64,000 bases of DNA from CBDCXF01 sp965223755 (lineage in GTDB: Bacteria; Acidobacteriota; Thermoanaerobaculia; Multivoradales; JAHEKO01). The DNA is taken from positions 310,001-374,000 of the forward strand of contig CBDCXF010000001.1 in the NCBI GenBank assembly GCA_965223755.1, written 5' to 3'. The notes below the pieces were generated by a model. That model made no database searches, was not told the origin of the DNA, and worked only from the letters and a program-made list of their open reading frames with translations. This document shows positions 18,400 through 28,088 of the stretch, piece by piece. Within the stretch, counting starts at the first letter, position 1; each line of letters begins with the position of its first letter. The translations under genes were made by a program, and so were the position numbers.

Positions 18400-20318
18400 T
18401 GTGAATTCTCCTGGGAATCTTTCTCGATATCGTTCGCGCCAGGTTGCAGGTCGGCCACGGCGGTGGAGGATTCGATTCGCCATCCCGCGAGATCGAACGC
18501 AGCCTCTGTGTCGGCGCGGTGTCGATTGGCGACCAAGACGATCAGCATGGCTTTGCGATGCGGCCTTTCAGGTCCGCTGTAAGGCCAGGTCCGCTCCTTG
18601 TGTTTCCAGCCCAATGGCAGGGCTGCTTCCGCGGGTAGGTCAGCAATCGCTGGAGTCTGTGCATCGTCCTCTGGGCTCCATTCCTGCACCGTAGCTCGAT
18701 TGTGGTCCACGCGATGACTCCAAGAAGCGCCATTGGTTGCTGCGCCAAAGAGTATCTCGGCATCGATTTGGTGGAGCATGGAGGGGCGCACTTCTGAATT
18801 GAGACTGGCCAGCGCAACCCAGGCGTGGGGCGAGCGGAACTCGCGCCGGGCGCGCCGCGCGAAGGCGTAGTTGGTGCCGTCGTTGGAAGTCATGCCGATG
18901 ACTCCGGTGCGTTCGTCGATCGCTGCGCGCTGCAGCACGTTCTCCGACAGACCACTGCCAAAGATGACTTTGAGGCCGAGTCGTTCTGCGTCGCGGCAGG
19001 CTTCGGCATTGGTGTCGATGAGCACCCCGGTGCGGGCGTCGCCGCCAAGGGCCACCGCCAACGTTCGCGCCAGAGGACCGGCACCGAGGATGGCGTAACC
19101 CCCTTGTGTCGAGCGACGCAAACCAAGGAGAGCCGCGAATGGTGCCCCCATCAAACCCTGCACGGTCACGGTCACTGCGATGACCAGAAACACCAGCGCT
19201 CGCAACTCGGTTCCGTGGGTGAAGCCCGCCGCATCCAGACGTTGAGCGAACAGCGAGGCGACGGCCGCAGCGACGATGCCTCGCGGTGCCATCCAGGATA
19301 AGAATCCCTTCTGTTTAGCGCTGAGATCGCTACGCCAGGTGCCGACCAACACATTGAGCGGACGCACCAACAGCATCAAAGCCGCCACCGTGGCGACGCC
19401 GCGCCAGCCGAGATCGCGCAAGTCGTCGAGGCGTACGTCCGCCGCCAGCAAAACGAAGAGCAACCCGATCAGCATCACCGTCAGCTGCTCCTTGAATTCT
19501 TTGAGTTCGCTGACCAGCGGGGTGCGGTTGTTGCCGATGGCTAGACCAGCGGCGATCACCGCGACGATCCCGCTTTCGTGCATCAGGTGGTTGGAGACTT
19601 GATAAAGAAGGAGGACTAGCGACAAGGTGACGACATTGTCAAGGCCATGAGGGATGATGTGTTCATAGCGTAACAATAAGGCCATCAGGAAGCCGGCCAC
19701 GAGCCCGAGCAAGGCACCGAAACCAAGCCGTTGAACCAGTTCGAGTGCGCCGTGTACGACATCGTTCTCTGCGGTCAGCACCACCTCAAGTGTGACTACC
19801 GCCACCAGAGCGCCGATGGCGTCCCCAAATACTCCTTCGGCTTCCAACACTGTCGCCGTCTTGGATTCAACCCGAAGCCGTTTGAGCAGGGGAGTGATGA
19901 CGGTTGGCCCGGTGACGATGACGAGGGTACCAAAGAGCACCGAGATGGGCAGCGACCAACCCATGATCCAGTGGGCGGCGGCGGCTCCGCCGAGCGCGGT
20001 CACCAAAGCCCCCCAAGTCACCAAGCCACGGATGGCGCGCGCTTGCCGTCGTAGGCCCCTGATGTCGAGGATGAGGCCCCCTTCGAAGAGGATCACCGCG
20101 ACCGCGTAGCCGACCAGCGTTTGCAGCGTTCCTCCCAACGATTCGGGGTTGATCCAGCCGAGGACATCGGGGCCGAGAAGGGTTCCGGCGGCGAGCAGGA
20201 CGACAATGCCGGGGATGCGCAGGTGCCGCGCCAGGACTTGCGCAAGCATGCCGACCGCGAGAGCGAGGGCAACCACGAAAGCTGGATCGTTGGAATAAGA
20301 AAGCGCGGCCGCGATCAT
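18396..20318 (-). CDS. NhaP-type cation:proton antiporter with cytoplasmic RCK/TrkA-N domain
   Basis: 640 residues. Residues 10-400 contain about 12 hydrophobic segments of the CPA1/NhaP type, including EAEGVFGDAIGALVAVVTLE with the conserved acidic pair in the transport core. After that a TrkA-N Rossmann domain (GGYAILGAGPLARTLAVALGGD, VLIDTNAEACRDAERLGLKVIFGSG) should bind NAD(H). The C-terminal tail is soluble. It exchanges Na+ or K+ for protons across the inner membrane. The ATG at 20318 lies four bases after the stop of the upstream RNase; a GTG at 20351 is an alternative that would overlap it. Confidence 0.87.
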   Translation of the reverse strand: MIAAALSYSNDPAFVVALALAVGMLAQVLARHLRIPGIVVLLAAGTLLGPDVLGWINPESLGGTLQTLVGYAVAVILFEGGLILDIRGLRRQARAIRGLVTWGALVTALGGAAAAHWIMGWSLPISVLFGTLVIVTGPTVITPLLKRLRVESKTATVLEAEGVFGDAIGALVAVVTLEVVLTAENDVVHGALELVQRLGFGALLGLVAGFLMALLLRYEHIIPHGLDNVVTLSLVLLLYQVSNHLMHESGIVAVIAAGLAIGNNRTPLVSELKEFKEQLTVMLIGLLFVLLAADVRLDDLRDLGWRGVATVAALMLLVRPLNVLVGTWRSDLSAKQKGFLSWMAPRGIVAAAVASLFAQRLDAAGFTHGTELRALVFLVIAVTVTVQGLMGAPFAALLGLRRSTQGGYAILGAGPLARTLAVALGGDARTGVLIDTNAEACRDAERLGLKVIFGSGLSENVLQRAAIDERTGVIGMTSNDGTNYAFARRARREFRSPHAWVALASLNSEVRPSMLHQIDAEILFGAATNGASWSHRVDHNRATVQEWSPEDDAQTPAIADLPAEAALPLGWKHKERTWPYSGPERPHRKAMLIVLVANRHRADTEAAFDLAGWRIESSTAVADLQPGANDIEKDSQENSQ

Positions 20319-20322
20319 TGGG

Positions 20323-21732
20323 TTAAGCGACGAAACGGTGGAGATCGACACGGTCGTGGAGGCTCGGAACGCTCACTTTCCAATTCCAAGTGCGACGCAG
20401 GGTGTGGGCGAAAGACATGGCCGACTCAACGTCGCCGTGGGTGAGAAAGGTCCGTTTCGGAGCCAATTCGCCCGATTGCAGCCACTGCATCAACTCGCCG
20501 CGGTCCGCGTGCCCTGAGAGTCCATGCAACGACATGACTTCGCAATGGATGGGAACGTCGCCGCCGTGGATGCGTACAGTGGGATCTCCGTCGAGTAGCC
20601 TGCGTCCGCGAGTTCCGGCTGCCTGATAACCCGCCAGGACTACGAGGTTGTCGCGCTTGGGGGCGAGACGCTTGAGGTGATGGAGAACTCGTCCGCCGGC
20701 AAGCATGCCGCTCGCCGAAATGATGACCCGCGGTCCGCGGGCACTGTTGAGTTGCTTGGAATCGTTGACACTCTTGTGCAGAGTCAAGTTGGGCGGAAGG
20801 AGGCCGCTCTTACCTTCCTCGACCAACTCCTCGTCGACATTGTGGGGGTTCAAGAAACGACTGTAGATGCGCGTTGCATCGACCGCCATCGGGCTGTCGA
20901 TGTGAATCGGCACTTCGGGAATGTCGCCGTCGTCCATCATGTCGCGCAGTACCAACGTCAACGCTTGCGAGCGGCCGACCGCAAACGCGGGAATCAGCAC
21001 CGTGCCGCGCTTGCGAAAGCAGCGGTTGAGCGTCTCCGCGAGCTGCACGCTGACCGGCGTGGTGTCGTGATCGCGGTTGCCATAGGTGGATTCGCAAATC
21101 AGCACGTCGCATGGGTCCGGTGGCATCGGGTCGCGATGCAGCGGAACGTCGAAGCGCCCGACATCGCCGCTGAAAGTGATGCGAGCGTGGCGGCCGCCGA
21201 GATCCAGTCGAAAGTGGGCGTGAGCGGAACCGAGAATGTGTCCGGCGCTGCGGTACCGCACCCGCATTGCCGGTGACAGATAGTGCCAGTCGTCGAAGGC
21301 GAGGGGCTCAAGGAGTTTGAGGGCCTCTTTGGCGTCGCGGGTGTTATAGAGAGGCTCCGCTGGAGTGTGTTTGGAAAAGCCCTCTCGGTTGGCGAATTCG
21401 GCGTCCTCCTCCTGGATGTGGGCCGCGTCGAGCAACAGCAGGCGAGCCAGCTCCACCGTCCCTGGAGTGGCGTAGACGGGGCCGTCGTAGCCGAGGCGCA
21501 CAAGGCGAGGCAGGTAGCCGATGTGGTCGATGTGGCAGTGGGTGAGGACGATGCGGTCAATGGACCTGACATCGAATTGCGGCTCATGCCAGTTCATCCG
21601 CCTGAGTTGCCGCAGTCCCTGAAACAGGCCGGCATCGACCAAAGTGCGGTCGCCATCGATATTGAGGAGGTATTTAGATCCGGTCACCGTCCTTGCGGCG
21701 CCGTGGAAGGAGAGAGTCGCTTTCTTCGCCAT
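20323..21732 (-). CDS. Metallo-beta-lactamase/beta-CASP RNase (YSH1/CPSF-like)
   Basis: 469 residues. The metal site THCHIDHIG supplies His65, His67, Asp69 and His70; further motifs are TFSGDVGR, the beta-CASP region with ICESTYGNRDHD, IPAFAVGRSQ, ISASGMLAGGRVLHHL, and the C-terminal LSGHADRGEL and LTHGD. These define bacterial homologues of the CPSF-73/YSH1 RNA-processing nucleases. It likely cleaves or trims RNA in the cytoplasm. No Shine-Dalgarno is visible; a TAACCT box lies 8 bases before the ATG, so a leaderless transcript is possible. First gene of an operon with the antiporter and aldo/keto reductase. Confidence 0.9.
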   Translation of the reverse strand: MAKKATLSFHGAARTVTGSKYLLNIDGDRTLVDAGLFQGLRQLRRMNWHEPQFDVRSIDRIVLTHCHIDHIGYLPRLVRLGYDGPVYATPGTVELARLLLLDAAHIQEEDAEFANREGFSKHTPAEPLYNTRDAKEALKLLEPLAFDDWHYLSPAMRVRYRSAGHILGSAHAHFRLDLGGRHARITFSGDVGRFDVPLHRDPMPPDPCDVLICESTYGNRDHDTTPVSVQLAETLNRCFRKRGTVLIPAFAVGRSQALTLVLRDMMDDGDIPEVPIHIDSPMAVDATRIYSRFLNPHNVDEELVEEGKSGLLPPNLTLHKSVNDSKQLNSARGPRVIISASGMLAGGRVLHHLKRLAPKRDNLVVLAGYQAAGTRGRRLLDGDPTVRIHGGDVPIHCEVMSLHGLSGHADRGELMQWLQSGELAPKRTFLTHGDVESAMSFAHTLRRTWNWKVSVPSLHDRVDLHRFVA

Positions 21733-21835
21733 GGCGGGGGAGGTTATCGCACTGCAAGTTCGTGCCTGCGAGCAAGCTCGGAAAGCTTCAAGAACACGGC
21801 ACGAGAGGAAAGCTGGCGACTGCTAGCATCCTCGT

Positions 21836-22852
21836 GTGGACAGCACTGAGAGACAGGATTGGTTGTGCGAAGCCGACGGTCGATGGCTGCAACAGCTCCG
21901 ATTTGAAGACTTTGCCGTAGCGCGCGACCAACTTGCTGAGCGGGTGCGGACGACACCAGTTTGGCAGGTCACAACACCGCTTATTGAGGAACAGCTCGGT
22001 ACCGAAACCCGGCTCTTTCTCAAGTTGGAGTTGTTCCAGGTCACGGCGACCTTTAAACCACGGGGCGCGCTACTCAACATGCTGGCGGCGCCGGATCTTT
22101 CGCCGGGGGTTACAGCGGTCAGCGCGGGGAACCATGCCGTCGCGGTTGCTTATGCCGCGCGTGCGTTGGGCACGAATGCGAAAGTCGTCATGCTCAAGAC
22201 GGCCAACGCCCAGCGAGTCGCGCTCTGTCGCCAGTACGGCGCAGAAGTCAGCTTTGCCGAAGGCATCCACGATGCCTTCGAGCGCGTGCGCGGAATCGAG
22301 GAAGAAGAGGGCCGTGTTTTCATCCATCCCTTTGAAGGCCGCAACACCGTCATGGGCACCGGTACTCTCGGCTGGGAGGTTGCGGAACAGGTGGACGCCC
22401 CCGACTATGTGGTCGTGCCGATCGGCGGGGGAGGACTGGCGGCGGGAGTTTCCGCCGCCGTGGCACTGAGGTATCCGAACTGCAAGCTGATCGGTGTGGA
22501 GCCGGTGGGAGCGGATTCCATGACCCGCAGTCTCGCCGCTGGCGAACCGCAAAGCATTGAACGGGTGACGACCATTGCCGACAGTCTGGGAGCGCCTCAT
22601 GCGGCGCCACTCAGTTTTGCCACCTGCCAGGAGTTTCTAGATCGAGTGGTGTTGATTGACGACGATCAGTTGCGCTCGGCGATGCGGGACATGCTGACCG
22701 AAGCCAAGCTGGCCGTTGAGCCGGCTGGAGCTGCCGCCTGGGCCGCGATCCTGGGACCGTTGCGACAAGAAGCGCGGGGCAAGAAGGTGGTGGCGATCGT
22801 CTGCGGGGCCAACATCGACGCTGAGTCGTTCGCCGCCCACATCACCCACTAG
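21836..22852 (+). CDS. PLP-dependent threonine/serine dehydratase family enzyme
   Basis: 338 residues, fold type II PLP enzyme. The PLP lysine lies in VTATFKPRGALLN; AVSAGNHAVAVAYAA is the Asn loop; VPIGGGGLAAGVSAAV is the phosphate-binding glycine loop; near the end a VAIVCGANID segment occupies the PLP-ring position. There is no C-terminal ACT domain, so it is a catabolic/short type (threonine or serine dehydratase, possibly racemase). GTG start, no Shine-Dalgarno; TAGCAT ends six bases before the GTG, which suggests a leaderless mRNA. Divergent from the RNase operon. Confidence 0.88.
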   Translation: MDSTERQDWLCEADGRWLQQLRFEDFAVARDQLAERVRTTPVWQVTTPLIEEQLGTETRLFLKLELFQVTATFKPRGALLNMLAAPDLSPGVTAVSAGNHAVAVAYAARALGTNAKVVMLKTANAQRVALCRQYGAEVSFAEGIHDAFERVRGIEEEEGRVFIHPFEGRNTVMGTGTLGWEVAEQVDAPDYVVVPIGGGGLAAGVSAAVALRYPNCKLIGVEPVGADSMTRSLAAGEPQSIERVTTIADSLGAPHAAPLSFATCQEFLDRVVLIDDDQLRSAMRDMLTEAKLAVEPAGAAAWAAILGPLRQEARGKKVVAIVCGANIDAESFAAHITH

Positions 22853-22898
22853 CTGCCGCCGACCTCTCAGTCGAGGTTCCACTCGTTTTTGCCGTTGG

Positions 22899-24044
22899 CT
22901 AACTCAAGTCGGTTGCTGGTGCTTCCTCGGGCATCAGGATTTGGCGAGTTGGGAATGGGATCGTGATGCCCTCCTCGGAGAAGCGACGATGGATTTCGCG
23001 GTAGATCGAATCGAGAGCGCGGCCGCGCAACTCGGGATGCTGGATCCAGCCCATGAGTTGCAGTTGAATGCCTGAGTCCGCAAAGCCCCTGACGCGGACC
23101 CGTGGGCTTGGCTCCGCCTGCAGATACGAGCTCTGTTCGGCGATCTCTTTCAGCACGTCTCGTACGCGATCGAGATCACTGTCGTAAGCCACCTGAACAT
23201 CAGCGCGCACGCGTTCCCAAACTTCAGGGCCGCCGCTTTCATTGAGAATCTTGGCGTTGGCGATCACCGCGTTGGGGATCGTGATCTCGATGTCGTCGCG
23301 GGTTAGAAGGCGCGTGCTCCGCAAGCCGATTTTCGTGACCTCCCCGCGTTCGCCGGTGTCGAGGACGATGTAATCACCCGATTCGTAGGGAGCGTCCGCC
23401 ATGATGAAGATCCCTGAAAATAGATTCGATAGGGTGTCTTTGGCGGCGAAGCCAAGAGCGATGCCGAGGATTCCCGCCCCTGCTAAGGCGGGGCCGACGT
23501 CGATTCCCCAAATGCGAAGGAAGGCGTAGCCGGCGATTGCCACTATCGCGATGCGGTGCAGGGTCGCGGCGAGCGGCAGCATTCGCGGTTCGATGAAGGG
23601 CTTGCGGTGTTGCAGACGCGACAGCGCCTCAACGAGCAGCAGCCCGGCGCGCAGCACGAAAGAAGCCCAAAACCACAGCAGGACAGTCAGAATCAAGCGG
23701 CCGAGAAACACACGCAAGGTGGTCCACGGTTCCATGCGCAAGATGGCAACCCAAACTCCGAGAGCGATCACCGAACCCAGTACCGGGCGGTGCAAGAGGG
23801 CTACGAAACGGTCATCGAGATCGGTCTCGGTGTGACCGACCCAGTAACGAAAGATGCGGTTGATAACGAAGTCGACGACCAATGCGGCAATGACGAAAAA
23901 GCCGATCAACACACCGTTTTGAATCCAGGCGTTGTCGCTGATCTGGTTTAGCCAGCGATCGAGGTCGAAGCGGGTGAGCAGGTCGAGAAGCAATCGCCCA
24001 GTTGATGTCGGCGCGCTCGCCGGTTCAAACAAATCTTGCAGCAT
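22899..24044 (-). CDS. Small-conductance mechanosensitive channel (MscS family)
   Basis: 381 residues from the ATG at 24044. Four or five hydrophobic segments precede the pore helix region GPALAGAGILGIALGFAAKDTLSNLFSGIFI, which is strongly MscS-like, then the beta domain GDYIVLDTGERGEVTKIGLRST and IPNAVIANAKILN. The C-terminal domain ends with FPTRQILMPE. It releases solutes on hypo-osmotic shock through the inner membrane. It lies 8 bases after the DUF3014 gene and closes that operon. Confidence 0.92.
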   Translation of the reverse strand: MLQDLFEPASAPTSTGRLLLDLLTRFDLDRWLNQISDNAWIQNGVLIGFFVIAALVVDFVINRIFRYWVGHTETDLDDRFVALLHRPVLGSVIALGVWVAILRMEPWTTLRVFLGRLILTVLLWFWASFVLRAGLLLVEALSRLQHRKPFIEPRMLPLAATLHRIAIVAIAGYAFLRIWGIDVGPALAGAGILGIALGFAAKDTLSNLFSGIFIMADAPYESGDYIVLDTGERGEVTKIGLRSTRLLTRDDIEITIPNAVIANAKILNESGGPEVWERVRADVQVAYDSDLDRVRDVLKEIAEQSSYLQAEPSPRVRVRGFADSGIQLQLMGWIQHPELRGRALDSIYREIHRRFSEEGITIPFPTRQILMPEEAPATDLS

Positions 24045-24052
24045 GGCGCTGG

Positions 24053-25021
24053 TTAGTCGGTTGCCGCCAGGGCGTCGTGGAATCGATGCAGCCACCCCTG
24101 CACCCACGCGGCCTGCTCCGAGCCCATTCTAAGCAAGGCTTTTTGCGCCGGCGATAGGCTTTCCTCGAGATCAGGGTCGGCAAAGCGATAGATCTCGCCG
24201 TCTTGGATCAGCGGCTCGGACGCGATCTGTGGAGAAACTCGGACCAAATGGGCGACAGCGCGGTCCAATGCTGAGCGATAATTCCCTTCTGGGTAGCCGA
24301 GTTCGCGTCGAGCCTCGTCGCAAAGAGGGGCGATGGTCTTGGCGATGCGTGCTGCGTCCGCCGGATCTACGACCTGCAATACGGCCAGTACATCTTCGAA
24401 TCGACCGCGGCTGCCGGCCGACGGGCGCCAAGTGTCTGTGCCGCTTGCGGTTACTGAAAAGGCCTCTTGGGGCACAAGGGACGAAGCGCTGTCGCGAGGA
24501 AGTTGGCCCTCGGCGAGGATCTCGGTGCTGGCCACGAGGTTGCGCACCAACGATTCACTCGCCAGCCATTTGGCCAGGGTCGGGTGGGCGGCGATCTGTC
24601 CGACGAGTTGGCGCAGAAAAGCATCGCTGGCGTCGAGCGATGGCAGTTCGGTGCTGCGGGCCGGCTCGTTCGTAATGGAGGATGAGTTGGTACTTACGCT
24701 CGGGGGCGGAGGTGTATCGGGTCGCTCCCACCACCACCAAAAGCCAAGTGCAATCAACACAATCGCTATGGGCGCCAAGAGCCACCAGCCGCGGAATCGA
24801 GGCTGGTGGGAGTCGTCCTCGTCCGCGGTGTGAATCAGCATCGGTTCGTCGGAGTCGACTTCCAGCTTCGCCGTGGGTTCGTCATCGTCGAGTCCTGGCG
24901 CTCCCTGGCTCCAGGTGATCTCGTCGAGGCGCTCCTGGGGCAGCCGTTGTGTCGGCTCGGTATCGAACTCGTCGCCCGGACTATCCGGTCTTTCTATGTC
25001 GGTATTTTCTGTGTCGCTCAT
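24053..25021 (-). CDS. DUF3014 membrane-anchored protein
   Basis: 322 residues. An acidic N-terminal cytoplasmic region (about 80 residues) is followed by one membrane segment, WWLLAPIAIVLIALGFWWWW, a proline-rich spacer (TPPPPSV), and a periplasmic domain from about residue 125 that resembles DUF3014 (LPSLDASDAFLRQLV, WLASESLVRNLVASTEILAEGQLP). The ATG overlaps the stop of the preceding secreted-protein gene (ATGA). The family has no established function; its place between a secreted Pro/Glu-rich protein and MscS suggests an envelope role. Confidence 0.75.
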   Translation of the reverse strand: MSDTENTDIERPDSPGDEFDTEPTQRLPQERLDEITWSQGAPGLDDDEPTAKLEVDSDEPMLIHTADEDDSHQPRFRGWWLLAPIAIVLIALGFWWWWERPDTPPPPSVSTNSSSITNEPARSTELPSLDASDAFLRQLVGQIAAHPTLAKWLASESLVRNLVASTEILAEGQLPRDSASSLVPQEAFSVTASGTDTWRPSAGSRGRFEDVLAVLQVVDPADAARIAKTIAPLCDEARRELGYPEGNYRSALDRAVAHLVRVSPQIASEPLIQDGEIYRFADPDLEESLSPAQKALLRMGSEQAAWVQGWLHRFHDALAATD

Positions 25022-26823
25022 TGCCAGGACTGCGGAGGTATAAACAAGACCGTCAGTTCCGCATTGCGAACGTGTCGGCTGGAACGGTTGCGGAAAGTGG
25101 CGTAGATGACCGTACCGTGACGGCCCTCAATCGACTGCGGAGCCGAACTCCAGTTGGCGCGCGGAACGGCGCACGTGCCTTCGGCGCTACAGGCGCGGCC
25201 GCCGAGGTCGTCCCAAGCCTCCAGCGAGTAACCCGTCATGAGTGCGCCTTTGGGTAGGACGATTCCAGCGGTCTGGCAGAAGCCACCCTGCGGTTTGAGT
25301 TCGGCGGCGAGATCCGCCAACTGCGCCCTGCCGTCGTCATTTGGAGTCCGCCACAGTGCGGCTAGCAGCGGGCCGGCAAAGCCGTCGATGGGTCGATTGG
25401 CCAGACCGTGCGCGAAATTCAATGCGCGCTCCTCGGTCTCCGGGGCGCAGGTGCTAGTTGACCGGGTATCACCCGCGGCGCCGGCCTCGATCACGGCGCT
25501 GATGGCCCATTCTCCAGGCGCACATTCGGGGCAGTTGCCGGCAGCTTGCGAGCGAAGGTAGCGCGGTGGGTTGTTGAGAAAGCTCGGCCGTACGACCGTG
25601 GTTGTGCCGGCGACCTCGCCGACCATCGCAACCGCTTCTTCCGTCGCTGATTCTTCGGGTAACAGTTCTTCCGATACAGGCTTTTCTGCGACGGTCGCCG
25701 TCGGCGCCGAGGGCTCCGGTGAGGTGTCGACTTCTCTCAGGGGCTCCGGTTCAGAATCCAGTACTTCCAATTCCGGAGTTTCTTGGCCGGGCGCTGGAAC
25801 CGATTCGATTTCGGGCTCGAACACTTGGCTTGGCACGACCACTGCCGCCGCCGCAGTCTCGTCCCCGACTTCTTCAGTTTCTTCATACTGCTCGACAGGC
25901 ACTTGTTCGGGACGCGAGTCGACTTCGACAGTCGGCTCGATAACTTGCGCCTCGGGGATTTGCGGTTCCGAGATCTGTGGTTCCGGGATCTGCGGTTCCG
26001 GGATCTGGCGCTGAGGGACCTCGCCAGAGTCGGATTCAGACGCTTGGCCTTCAGACGTTTGGCCTTCAGACGGCTCCGCCATCGGATCCGGAGTTGGCGC
26101 CGATGTCTCGAGCTCAGGATCTTGGCTTACCTCATCGGTGTCCGTTTCTTGGGTCGCGGCTGCCATTTGGACAGACTGGGTTTTGTCAGGCTGGGATTTG
26201 TCAGGCTGGGATGCCTCGGGCTGGGTTGCCTGGGGCTGGGGCACCTCTGCGGGTGCCGGTGTCTCGGTCGTGGAGGGCGCGGTAGTCGAAGGAGTCTCAA
26301 CTCTCACCGTCTGCCGCACGCGCTGGGGTTCGTCTCGCTCTACCGGGCGTGAATCGACCACTTCAGTCGTTCTCGGGGGTTGCACCCGCGTGGGTTCATG
26401 CACTGTCGGCCTGCGAGCGGCGACTGGCGCGGCCTCGCGCAACAGCTTGGCCGACGCTTTGACGAAGTTGACTCGCATCGGTTCCCAATCATCGCCGCGT
26501 GAGACCTGGGAGGCAAAACCCAGTTCTGGCTTCTTCCCGGCGCGAATGCGGACGTAGGCGGAGTACACCATGTAGCCTGGGCGCTCAACTTCCAGATGCC
26601 ATTCGCCATCGGCGAGTTCACTGACGATGGCCACGCCACGGGCGTTGGTGGTCGCGGTTGCCAAGATTTCAGGCCCCTGCTCGGTCTTGACCGAGATGAC
26701 GGCGCCTTCGATCGGCTTTCCCTTCTGCGTTTGAACTTTAACCGCGACCGACTCGGCGCTTACAGAGCCAGCGGCCGCCGCAACTGAGGCGAAGACAACA
26801 AAGAAGTGGGTGCGAACGTTCAT
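25018..26823 (-). CDS. Secreted Pro/Glu-rich protein with N-terminal Ig/carboxypeptidase-regulatory-like domain
   Basis: 601 residues. Signal peptide at 1-23 (FFVVFASVAAAAGSVSAES). Residues 25-105 resemble a carboxypeptidase-regulatory/SpaA-like beta domain (GKPIEGAVISVKTEQG, GVAIVSELADGEWHLEVERP). Residues about 130-410 are a disordered linker with tandem repeats, such as SQPDKSQPDK, SEGQTSEGQAS and IPEPQIPEPQISEPQ. The C-terminal 180 residues hold cysteines (NCPECAPGEW, STCAPETEE, RACSAEGTCAVP) and form a globular domain I do not recognise. A Shine-Dalgarno TAGGAG fixes the ATG, and a TACACT box lies about 20 bases before it. It heads the DUF3014-mscS operon and may span the periplasm. Confidence 0.72.
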   Translation of the reverse strand: MNVRTHFFVVFASVAAAAGSVSAESVAVKVQTQKGKPIEGAVISVKTEQGPEILATATTNARGVAIVSELADGEWHLEVERPGYMVYSAYVRIRAGKKPELGFASQVSRGDDWEPMRVNFVKASAKLLREAAPVAARRPTVHEPTRVQPPRTTEVVDSRPVERDEPQRVRQTVRVETPSTTAPSTTETPAPAEVPQPQATQPEASQPDKSQPDKTQSVQMAAATQETDTDEVSQDPELETSAPTPDPMAEPSEGQTSEGQASESDSGEVPQRQIPEPQIPEPQISEPQIPEAQVIEPTVEVDSRPEQVPVEQYEETEEVGDETAAAAVVVPSQVFEPEIESVPAPGQETPELEVLDSEPEPLREVDTSPEPSAPTATVAEKPVSEELLPEESATEEAVAMVGEVAGTTTVVRPSFLNNPPRYLRSQAAGNCPECAPGEWAISAVIEAGAAGDTRSTSTCAPETEERALNFAHGLANRPIDGFAGPLLAALWRTPNDDGRAQLADLAAELKPQGGFCQTAGIVLPKGALMTGYSLEAWDDLGGRACSAEGTCAVPRANWSSAPQSIEGRHGTVIYATFRNRSSRHVRNAELTVLFIPPQSWQ

Positions 26824-26888
26824 GACACTCCTAGGTAACGACTAGTGTACGGGATCTTGCGCCGAGTTCGCCGGGTCGACCGCGGGCT

Positions 26889-28088
26889 TTACTCGGGGGG
26901 CCACTCGATACCCAGGCTTGCAGCAATCCTGCCAGCGATCTCGGTGTTGTCCATGACTCCGGAAAATCGCTCGGCGCCCGGTCCATAGGCCAAGACCGGG
27001 ACGGGTTCGGCGGTATGTCGGGGTGTGGCCCAGCGAATGGCGAGGGGTTGCTCGGCGCTGCCGGAGAGAATTGCGAAGCCACCGGTTTCGTGGTCAGCGG
27101 TGGCAACGACCAGAGTGTCCGTGGTCTGCTCGACGATCACTTGAGCCACCTCATCCAGTTCTCGAACGCCACGCACCACCATGCCGAAATCACTGTTGTG
27201 GCTGCCGCTGTCAGGATCTTCTGTCTCGACGAAGAGGTAGTAGGGGCGACTCTTGGCGGCGAGTTTGCGGATAGCCCATGAAACTAAGTCGGGAAGACGA
27301 CCTTCTTCGGCTATCTGATCTTCGGCATAGAGCAAAACTGTGGGCTGATCGAGACCCGGGAGATGGGCCGGTGGATCGTGCACCACGTAGCCACCTTGTC
27401 GCAGTTGCGCCAGCAAACCAGCCTCGCCGTCCGGCAGTTCGACGCGGATGCTTCCTTCGCCGGCGTGCGTGCCGACGATTAGGTCGAATCTGGAGTTCGC
27501 TAGCTGAGCGGCAACAGCGGGGAGGTCATATCGATAGTCGTGATGGACCGCGGCGGCGACCAAGGAGGCATCCCAAATGTAGGAGTCGGTGATTAAGCCG
27601 ATCGAAAAACCGCGATCGCGTAGCGCCTCTGGAAGAGTGGCGACGGGATGTCCGTCGCCGTCAATGGAGAGCGTGCGGGTATCGACCTTTCGGCCGCTGA
27701 GGATCGAGCTGGCGGAAGCCGCTGAATCTGTGTAGACGTCGTCCAACGAGGGGTTGGTCTGCCAACCCGTGATCGGGAAGCGCTCCAAGGTCAGCCGCCC
27801 ATGAACGCCGCGTGTGGCGATTCGCGCTGCGTAGAGCTGAGAAAAGCCCAGGCCGTCGGCGAGCAGAAGCACCGCGTTGCGCGCGGTTGCGCCCGGAGCC
27901 GGCTGTGAAAGGCTGACTTCTTGAGGCTTAGCCGAAAAGTCGACGGGCTGGGACTGCGTCTTGTCGCCGCCGTCGACAAAAACCACCACGCGGTAGCCGC
28001 TCCAACGAACCAGATAGTAGGGCAGAACCCAAAACAACAGCGGTGTAGCGACGACCGCCGCAAGGATTCGCACCCAGGGCCGTTTCAC
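26889..28088 (-). CDS. Membrane-anchored alkaline phosphatase (PhoA superfamily)
   Basis: 399 residues. A single N-terminal transmembrane helix (ILAAVVATPLLFWVLPYYLV) with no obvious signal peptidase site would anchor it to the inner membrane facing the periplasm. Catalytic features of PhoA: metal Asp78 in LLADGLGFSQ, nucleophile Ser122 in TDSAASAS, metal ligands in VETEDPDSGSHNSDF, TADHETGGF, and a C-terminal TPRHTAEPVPVLAYGPGA. It hydrolyses phosphomonoesters. GTG start overlapping the stop of the GCS2-family gene (GTGA), so it is translationally coupled to it. Confidence 0.88.
   Translation of the reverse strand: MKRPWVRILAAVVATPLLFWVLPYYLVRWSGYRVVVFVDGGDKTQSQPVDFSAKPQEVSLSQPAPGATARNAVLLLADGLGFSQLYAARIATRGVHGRLTLERFPITGWQTNPSLDDVYTDSAASASSILSGRKVDTRTLSIDGDGHPVATLPEALRDRGFSIGLITDSYIWDASLVAAAVHHDYRYDLPAVAAQLANSRFDLIVGTHAGEGSIRVELPDGEAGLLAQLRQGGYVVHDPPAHLPGLDQPTVLLYAEDQIAEEGRLPDLVSWAIRKLAAKSRPYYLFVETEDPDSGSHNSDFGMVVRGVRELDEVAQVIVEQTTDTLVVATADHETGGFAILSGSAEQPLAIRWATPRHTAEPVPVLAYGPGAERFSGVMDNTEIAGRIAASLGIEWPPE

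Noticed and set aside
22861..22885. Terminator between threonine dehydratase and MscS genes
   Set aside because: Only a 5-bp stem (ACCTC/GAGGT) with a distant T-run; too weak to list.
25018..26823. Cell-wall LPXTG or S-layer protein
   Set aside because: No sorting signal, SLH or C-terminal anchor; the linker only is repeat-rich.
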